NCBI GenBank assembly: GCA_035273885.1
Contig: DATEOR010000074.1
Location: forward strand, 1-7,745
From: DATEOR01 sp035273885
Lineage (GTDB): Bacteria > Actinomycetota > Thermoleophilia > Gaiellales > Gaiellaceae
DNA length: 7,745 bases
Direction: 5' to 3'
Within the stretch, counting starts at the first letter, position 1. Each line of letters starts with the position of its first letter. The position numbers and the translations under genes are program-made. The notes beneath the pieces are model-generated. The model saw nothing but the letters and a program-made list of their open reading frames with translations, searched no databases and was not told where the DNA came from. Below are positions 1 through 4,892 of the stretch, piece by piece.

Positions 1-1
1 C

Positions 2-70
2 CTCGAGGAGATGGAGGAGGCGGGCGCGCGCCTGGCCACTTCCGACGAGATCCTCGCTGAGCGCGTTTAG
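2..70 (+). CDS. 3' end of an unidentified gene (partial)
   Basis: Frame 2 is open from the window edge to a TAG at 68-70 and gives a 22-residue C-terminus, LEEMEEAGARLATSDEILAE followed by RV. The composition (Glu, Ala and Leu rich, helical) and the codon choice fit the neighbouring real genes. Its stop overlaps the TAA of the convergent gene (67-69), which suggests a genuine gene end. The pattern 'M..AGA.L.TSDEIL' is reminiscent of the C-terminal helix and strand of isochorismatase/nicotinamidase-type cysteine hydrolases, but 22 residues are too few to assign a function and I do not name one. Confidence 0.5.
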   Translation, partial: LEEMEEAGARLATSDEILAERV

Positions 71-765
71 TACGAGAGCGTGCGGGCGAGCCGCATGACC
101 GCGTAGGCCTGGCGGCTCGCCTTGCGCTCGGAGAGCGGCCCGGGAGCCAGCTCGACCACGAACGAGCTCGTCCCCGGGAACCGGTGGTTCTGCCAGTTCG
201 GCGCGGTCCCGTGCGGCCAGCGGATCTTGGCGAAGCTCATGTTGGAGAAGCGGGCGAACTTCCTCGCCGCCGGCACGCTCTGACCCCAGGCGCGGACGAG
301 GGTCTGCGGCTGGTGGTACCAGATCGTGAGCTGTGGCTTCAGGTCCTTCACGAGCCTCCGCACGGTGCGTGTCTCGGGCTCCGACCACGGACGCGGGCCC
401 GAATACTCGGGATCCCAGCGATTGCCGATCGGTATCCACTCCGAGCCGAAGTTCCGGTTCAGGTCGACGCCGCGGCCGTTCTGGCGGACGCCGAGCCTGC
501 GCCCGTCCGGGTTGACGCAGTTGATCACCCACAGGTCGAAGCTCGTCGGCGGCTTGCGGCGGCTGAGCTTGCGCGTGACCGCGCTTCCTGCGCACTCGTT
601 CCCATGGATGCACCCGACGACGAGGACCTTGTGCGGGCTCGCCGGATCGCCGAGTCGGTGCGCCTTGATCGGCCGGTCCTGGGTCGAATGCCCGACAACG
701 GCGGCGCCGGTGGTCGGCGCCGAGGTTGCGAGCGCGACTGCGGAGAGCAGGATCTCGATGCCCAT
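67..765 (-). CDS. M14-family zinc peptidase, murein tripeptide amidase (MpaA)-like
   Basis: The 232-residue protein has the complete M14 carboxypeptidase signature. Zinc ligands are in HGNE (His54, Glu57), followed by NPDG (85-88), the substrate-binding block GVDLNRNF (99-106), the YSGPRPWSEPET segment (121-132), the third zinc ligand His151 in WYHQP, and the catalytic Glu205 in FVVEL. The YSGP..SEPET block and the short length point to the MpaA group, which cleaves the gamma-D-Glu/meso-diaminopimelate bond of murein peptides, rather than to digestive carboxypeptidases. An N-terminal hydrophobic stretch (about residues 3-22) may be a signal peptide, but it lacks the usual positive n-region, so export is likely rather than certain. 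The ATG at 765 is the only usual start before an in-frame stop at 799-801. No good Shine-Dalgarno is seen. It is divergent from a second murein peptidase gene, which supports a wall-remodelling or recycling role. Enzyme class is solid; exact substrate is inferred. Confidence 0.88.
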   Translation of the reverse strand: MGIEILLSAVALATSAPTTGAAVVGHSTQDRPIKAHRLGDPASPHKVLVVGCIHGNECAGSAVTRKLSRRKPPTSFDLWVINCVNPDGRRLGVRQNGRGVDLNRNFGSEWIPIGNRWDPEYSGPRPWSEPETRTVRRLVKDLKPQLTIWYHQPQTLVRAWGQSVPAARKFARFSNMSFAKIRWPHGTAPNWQNHRFPGTSSFVVELAPGPLSERKASRQAYAVMRLARTLSY

Positions 766-813
766 GTGGTCTTGTACGCGGACCCCTGGCGGGGAGGTTC
801 ACGTAGCCCCTGA
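766..813. promoter_or_regulatory. 48 bp divergent intergenic region between two murein peptidase genes
   Basis: Both flanking genes read outward from this gap, so it should hold back-to-back promoters or parts of them. On the + strand GGGGAGG at 791-797 resembles a Shine-Dalgarno but lies 16 bases before the GTG at 814, longer than usual. I found no convincing -10/-35 pair on either strand. In particular, neither start shows the TANNNT plus six bases arrangement seen before three other genes in this window. Confidence 0.4.
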
Positions 814-1443
814 GTGCGGACAATCTGCCTGATCGCGATGACGTTCGCCGCCTGTGGGTTCGTGACGCCGTCGGCGGACGAGGGCAGGCCGCCCGACTCC
901 ACGCGCGAGCCCGCGGTGCAGTGGCGGGCGTCGAGCGCCCTGGGCACGCCTACCGGCGGGCGGCTCGTGCGCGGCGTGCAGCTCCCGGCCTCGGGCCCGC
1001 GCTACTTCACCTGGGATCCGCTCCTGCACCGCCGGCCTGACCGGCCGGGGAGGAGGTGGGGAACGGACTTCCTCGTCCGGAAGGTCCTCGGCGTCGTCGC
1101 CGGGTATTCGGCGACGCACCCGTCTGCACCGCGCGTCGGCATCGGCGACCTCAGCCGCCGGCATGGCGGTCCCTTCGGCCCGCGCCATGCCTCTCACCAG
1201 AACGGGCTCGACGTCGACGTCTACTACCCGCGCGGCGACCGCAGGGAGCGCCCGCCGCGCGTCGCGGCCCAGATCGACCATAGGCTCGCCCAGGACCTGG
1301 TCGACCGCTTCGTCGCAGCCGGCGCCTCGCTCGTCTTCGTCGGCCCGAACACCGGGCTCACCGGGCCGCCGGGGGTCGTGGAGGTTCTCTGGAACCACGA
1401 CAACCACCTGCACGCGCGGTTCGAAAACCCCGACCCCGCCTAG
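814..1443 (+). CDS. Penicillin-insensitive murein endopeptidase (MepA-like, peptidase family M74)
   Basis: The 209-residue protein carries the M74/LAS metallopeptidase active site. The first metal-binding block is GPRHASHQNGLDVD (122-135) with His125, His128 and Asp135. The second is NHDNHLH (194-200) with His195, His198 and His200. Spacing matches E. coli MepA, whose zinc ligands are His113, Asp120 and His211. The segment GDLSRRHGGPFG (111-122) before the first block is also typical. This family cuts D-Ala/meso-diaminopimelate cross-links in peptidoglycan and is insensitive to beta-lactams. The N-terminus MRTICLIAMTFAAC ends in a lipobox-like FAAC (Cys14), so it may be a lipoprotein anchored outside the membrane, although the hydrophobic core is short. 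GTG at 814 is chosen because an in-frame TGA sits directly before it; ATG at 838 would remove most of the signal. It is shorter than E. coli MepA (about 270 residues), mainly at the N-terminus. It is divergent from an MpaA-like gene. Confidence 0.87.
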   Translation: MRTICLIAMTFAACGFVTPSADEGRPPDSTREPAVQWRASSALGTPTGGRLVRGVQLPASGPRYFTWDPLLHRRPDRPGRRWGTDFLVRKVLGVVAGYSATHPSAPRVGIGDLSRRHGGPFGPRHASHQNGLDVDVYYPRGDRRERPPRVAAQIDHRLAQDLVDRFVAAGASLVFVGPNTGLTGPPGVVEVLWNHDNHLHARFENPDPA

Positions 1444-1446
1444 AAT
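1441..1446 (+). promoter_or_regulatory. Probable -10 element of the acyl-CoA dehydrogenase gene, for a leaderless transcript
   Basis: TAGAAT at 1441-1446 differs from TATAAT at one position, and its first three bases are the TAG stop of the preceding endopeptidase gene. Its last base is six bases before the GTG at 1453, so the expected transcription start (seven bases on) is the first base of the start codon. A -35 candidate is poor (around GTTCGA, 1419-1424). No Shine-Dalgarno precedes the GTG. The transcription start is inferred, not observed. Confidence 0.45.
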
Positions 1447-1452
1447 CCGGAT

Positions 1453-2624
<1,172 letters not shown>

Positions 2625-2628
<4 letters not shown>

Positions 2629-4049
2629 GCCCTCCGTACGACGCGGTCGTGGTCGGGTCGGGGCCGAACGGCCTCGTCGCGGGGGTGACGCTGGCCCGGG
2701 CGGGCAAGCGCGTGCTCGTCCGCGAGGCGGAGGAGACCTTCGGCGGCGGCACGCGCTCGGCCGAGCTGACGCTGCCGGGCTTCGTGCACGACGTCTGCTC
2801 GTCCATCCACCCATTCGTGCCGGGCTCGCCCGCTCTCCGGGACCTGCCGCTCGCGGATCACGGCCTCGACCTGATCCAGCCGGATGCACCGCTCGCGCAC
2901 CCGCTCGACGACGGCACCGCGGTTCTGCTGGAGCGGTCGATCGAGATGACCGCTGCCGGGCTCGGGGCCGACGGCGATGCGTACCGGAGGATGCTCGAGC
3001 CGTTGGCGGCCGACTGGCCGAAGCTCGAGGAGGCGGCGCTCGGCCCGCTCACCGCGCTCCCGTCGCATCCGTTCGCCCTGGCGCGCTTCGCATGGCACGC
3101 GGCGCGGTCTGCAACCGGGCTGGCCGCGCACATCTTCCGCGGTGACCGGGCACGCGCGCTCTTCGCCGGCTGCGCTGCGCATTCCATGGTGCCGCTCGAG
3201 CGGAGCCCGACTGCCGGCTTCGGGCTCGTCCTGCTTCTCAGCGGACACCTCTTCGGCTGGCCGTTCCCGCGCGGAGGATCGCAGCGAATCGCCGACGCGC
3301 TCGTCTCACTCCTCCGCGAGCTCGGAGGCGAGCTCGAGCCCGGCGCGCCGGTCGATTCGCTGGACGAGCTGCCGCCGGCGCGGTCGGTCTTCTGCGACGT
3401 GAGCCCGCGCGAGCTCGTACGCATCGCGGGCGGCCGGCTGCCCCGCGACTACGTGCGCCGCCTCCGTCACTTCCGCCACGGGCCTGCCGCCTTCAAGGTC
3501 GACTACGCGCTCGACGGGCCGATTCCGTGGACCGCGGCCGAGTGCGCCCGCGCCGGCACGGTCCACCTCGGCGGGACGCTGCCGGAGATCGCCGAATCCG
3601 AGCGTGCGCCCTGGCGCGGCCGGGGCGCCGAGCGGCCGTTCATCCTCCTGGCACAGCACAGCCTCTCCGACCCGAGTCGGGCGCCCGAGGGCAAACACAC
3701 GGCCTGGGCGTACTGCCACGTGCCGAACGGCTCCGAGGTCGACATGACTGAGCGGATCGAGGCGCAGATCGAGCGGTTTGCCCCCGGTTTCGGGAAACGT
3801 GTGCTCGCTCGGAGCGTCCTGCCGCCGTCGGAGCTCGAGGCGCGGAACCGCAATCTCGTCGGCGGCGACATCAACGGCGGCGCGGCGACGCTCTGGCGCC
3901 TGGCCGCACGGCCCGTGGCGAAGCTCGACCCCTACGCGACCCCGGCACGCGGGGTCTACCTCTGCTCGGCGTCGACGCCGCCGGGAGGAGGCGTTCACGG
4001 CATGTGCGGCTACCTGGCCGCTCGCTCCGCGCTCGCGAAAGGGCTCTAG
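2625..4049 (+). CDS. FAD-dependent oxidoreductase, PYROXD2/phytoene desaturase-like
   Basis: The frame gives a 474-residue flavoprotein if it starts at CTG 2625. The dinucleotide-binding strand and loop YDAVVVGSGPNG (5-16), the acidic residue ending the second strand (Glu34) and FGGGTRS (39-45) are the FAD ADP-binding half. HPFVPGSPAL (62-71), FPRGGSQRIADAL (214-226) and the C-terminal FAD block YLCSASTPPGGGVHGMCGY (445-463) are typical of the PYROXD2/CrtI-related branch (COG1233). Substrate is unknown: members desaturate or oxidise hydrophobic compounds, but carotenoid synthesis is not indicated because no crt gene lies nearby. The beta-hairpin usually found after residue 240 is shortened to SLDELPPARSV (245-255), which I remember as normal in an actinobacterial subgroup. 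No in-frame ATG, GTG or TTG occurs within the preceding 80 bases. The next one, GTG 2649, would cut into the first beta strand. The CTGA overlap with the acyl-CoA dehydrogenase implies a coupled operon. Confidence 0.88.
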
Positions 4050-4053
4050 CTAG
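4046..4053. other. Palindrome supplying both stop codons of two convergent genes
   Basis: CTAGCTAG at 4046-4053 is a perfect palindrome. It contains the TAG ending the + strand oxidoreductase (4047-4049) and, on the other strand, the TAG ending the HhH-GPD gene (4052-4050). The two genes therefore abut with no spacer, and no hairpin with a T-run is visible near the junction. Transcripts probably run into each other's 3' ends or end inside the opposite gene. Confidence 0.6.
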
Positions 4054-4640
4054 CTCTCCGAGTCGCTCGCGGCCCGCATGGCCGCTTTGTGCGCGCGCTT
4101 CTTCGCCTGGTAGTCGAGGAGAGCCTCGGCGGAGTCGACGTCCCCGAGTGTCGGATGCGTGGGCGCGACTTCCTCCCAGCCGCGCGGCTTGACCCCGAAG
4201 CGCTTGCCGAGGATGGCGATCAGCGAGCGCGCCTTCATCGGGCCGATCCCGGGGAGGTCGAGGAGCCGTTGCTGGAGGTCCTCGCCGTCGCTCGCCTCGT
4301 TCCAGACGCGAGCAGCGTCGCCGTCGTACTCGCTCGCGATCGCGGCGCAGAGCTCCTGTGTCCGCATCGCCATGGTCCCGGGAAAGCGGTGTAGCGCAGG
4401 GCGCTCACGGAAGGCGCGGTCGAGCTCGCCCGGGTCGATCCCGGCGATCGTGGCGGCGTCGAGAGTGCCGATCCGGCGCTTGAGCTCGAGCGGTCCCGAG
4501 AAAGCCTTCTGCACGGGCACCTGCTGGTCGAGCACGAAGCCGATGAGGAGCGCGAGCGGCTCCTCGGCAAGGAGGGCATCGGCTTCGTCGTTGCCGGTGA
4601 AGTGAAGACGGCTGGGCGCTTGCGGCGCGCGCGTTGCCAT
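4050..4640 (-). CDS. HhH-GPD superfamily protein, putative base-excision DNA repair protein
   Basis: The 196-residue protein resembles the actinobacterial family annotated as 'HhH-GPD-type base excision DNA repair protein' (TIGR03252 type). Family hallmarks are an N-terminal FTGNDEADALLAEEP (14-28), the helix LLIGFVLDQQVPVQKAFSGP (31-50) and the helix-hairpin-helix turn LDLPGIGPMKARS (127-139), then LGKRFGVKPRGW (144-155). The turn normally contacts the DNA backbone. In E. coli Nth the catalytic Lys120 and Asp138 align with Met135 and about Arg153 here, and there are no iron-sulfur cysteines (a single Cys98). Glycosylase activity is therefore doubtful or uses other residues. ATG at 4640 is chosen over an upstream ATG at 4736: the extra 32 residues look non-coding and the promoter geometry fits 4640. 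The tail is charged and Lys/Arg/Ala rich. It is divergent from lhr, another repair gene. Family membership is strong; biochemical function is unproven. Confidence 0.85.
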   Translation of the reverse strand: MATRAPQAPSRLHFTGNDEADALLAEEPLALLIGFVLDQQVPVQKAFSGPLELKRRIGTLDAATIAGIDPGELDRAFRERPALHRFPGTMAMRTQELCAAIASEYDGDAARVWNEASDGEDLQQRLLDLPGIGPMKARSLIAILGKRFGVKPRGWEEVAPTHPTLGDVDSAEALLDYQAKKRAHKAAMRAASDSES

Positions 4641-4646
4641 GGAGCG

Positions 4647-4674
4647 ATCGTAGCGCGGAGAGACTTGCAGGCAA
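4647..4674 (-). promoter_or_regulatory. Probable promoter of the HhH-GPD gene, for a leaderless transcript
   Basis: Reading the - strand, TTGCCT (4674-4669) and TACGAT (4652-4647) are separated by 16 bases, a plausible -35/-10 pair. The -10 ends six bases before the ATG at 4640, which places the expected transcription start on the A of ATG. The bases directly before the ATG (CGCTCC) are not a Shine-Dalgarno. The -35 overlaps one arm of the dyad at 4671-4695. Confidence 0.45.
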
Positions 4675-4695
4675 AGCCCCACCGGGGACCTTTGC
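4671..4695. repeat. Inverted repeat overlapping the HhH-GPD promoter (operator or hairpin candidate)
   Basis: GCAAAG (4671-4676) is matched by CTTTGC (4690-4695). Nested inside, CCCC (4677-4680) pairs with GGGG (4684-4687) around a three-base loop, leaving only AC (4688-4689) unpaired on one side. The dyad covers part of the predicted -35 of the HhH-GPD gene. If the leaderless start is right, this DNA is upstream of transcription, so a protein-binding operator is more likely than an RNA hairpin. No T-run follows on either strand, so it is not an intrinsic terminator. Confidence 0.5.
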
Positions 4696-4701
4696 TTCGG
4701 A

Positions 4702-4751
4702 GCCGGAAAGACGGGAGGATTGCCGCAGCCGGTCACATCGGTAGTTCCGGC
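4702..4751. repeat. Seven-base inverted repeat in the HhH-GPD/lhr intergenic region
   Basis: GCCGGAA (4702-4708) is the reverse complement of TTCCGGC (4745-4751), with 36 bases between. A further TTCCGG lies near 4765. In such GC-rich DNA a seven-base match can occur by chance, so a regulatory role is only possible. Confidence 0.25.
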
Positions 4752-4880
4752 GAATTCGTGCTCCTTCCGGGGCGGTCGGTCTCAGCGGCGCGACGAAGTT
4801 CCTCTTAGCCTGGGGGTGGGAGGAGGGACGAGCACCCAACGCATGGGCCCTCGCCTCCCGGTAGGCCTCGACGGGCGCGA

Positions 4881-4886
4881 TACGCT
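4881..4886 (+). promoter_or_regulatory. Probable -10 element of lhr, for a leaderless transcript
   Basis: TACGCT at 4881-4886 fits the TANNNT pattern of GC-rich actinobacteria, and its last base is six bases before the GTG at 4893, putting the predicted transcription start on the start codon. No -35 motif is recognisable at 16-18 bases spacing. The nearby GGAA (4886-4889) is too close to the GTG to be a good Shine-Dalgarno. Confidence 0.4.
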
Positions 4887-4892
4887 GGAACG

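Larger units (their letters stand above)
4641..4892. promoter_or_regulatory. 252 bp divergent intergenic region between the HhH-GPD gene and lhr
   Basis: This is the largest gap in the window. It contains the two predicted leaderless promoters at its ends, two inverted repeats (4671-4695, 4702-4751) and a purine-rich run GGGAGGAGGG (about 4818-4827). A 17-codon reading frame (4843-4896) overlaps the lhr GTG by GTGA. I compared it by eye with common riboswitch cores (cobalamin, TPP, SAM, ydaO c-di-AMP) and recognised none. Confidence 0.5.

Noticed and set aside
525..947. 140-codon - strand frame spanning both murein peptidase genes
   Set aside because: It overlaps coding regions with intact active-site motifs on both strands and has an Arg/Ser/Ala-rich translation typical of a shadow frame.
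4641..4736. 32-residue N-terminal extension of the HhH-GPD protein from ATG 4736
   Set aside because: The extension is rich in Pro, Cys and Arg and has no family match. The ATG at 4640 has a well-spaced promoter, and the dyad at 4671-4695 would otherwise be coding.
4660..4830. Riboswitch or structured leader RNA
   Set aside because: Inverted repeats are present, but no conserved core of a known riboswitch class could be recognised, and the likely leaderless starts leave this DNA untranscribed in both directions.
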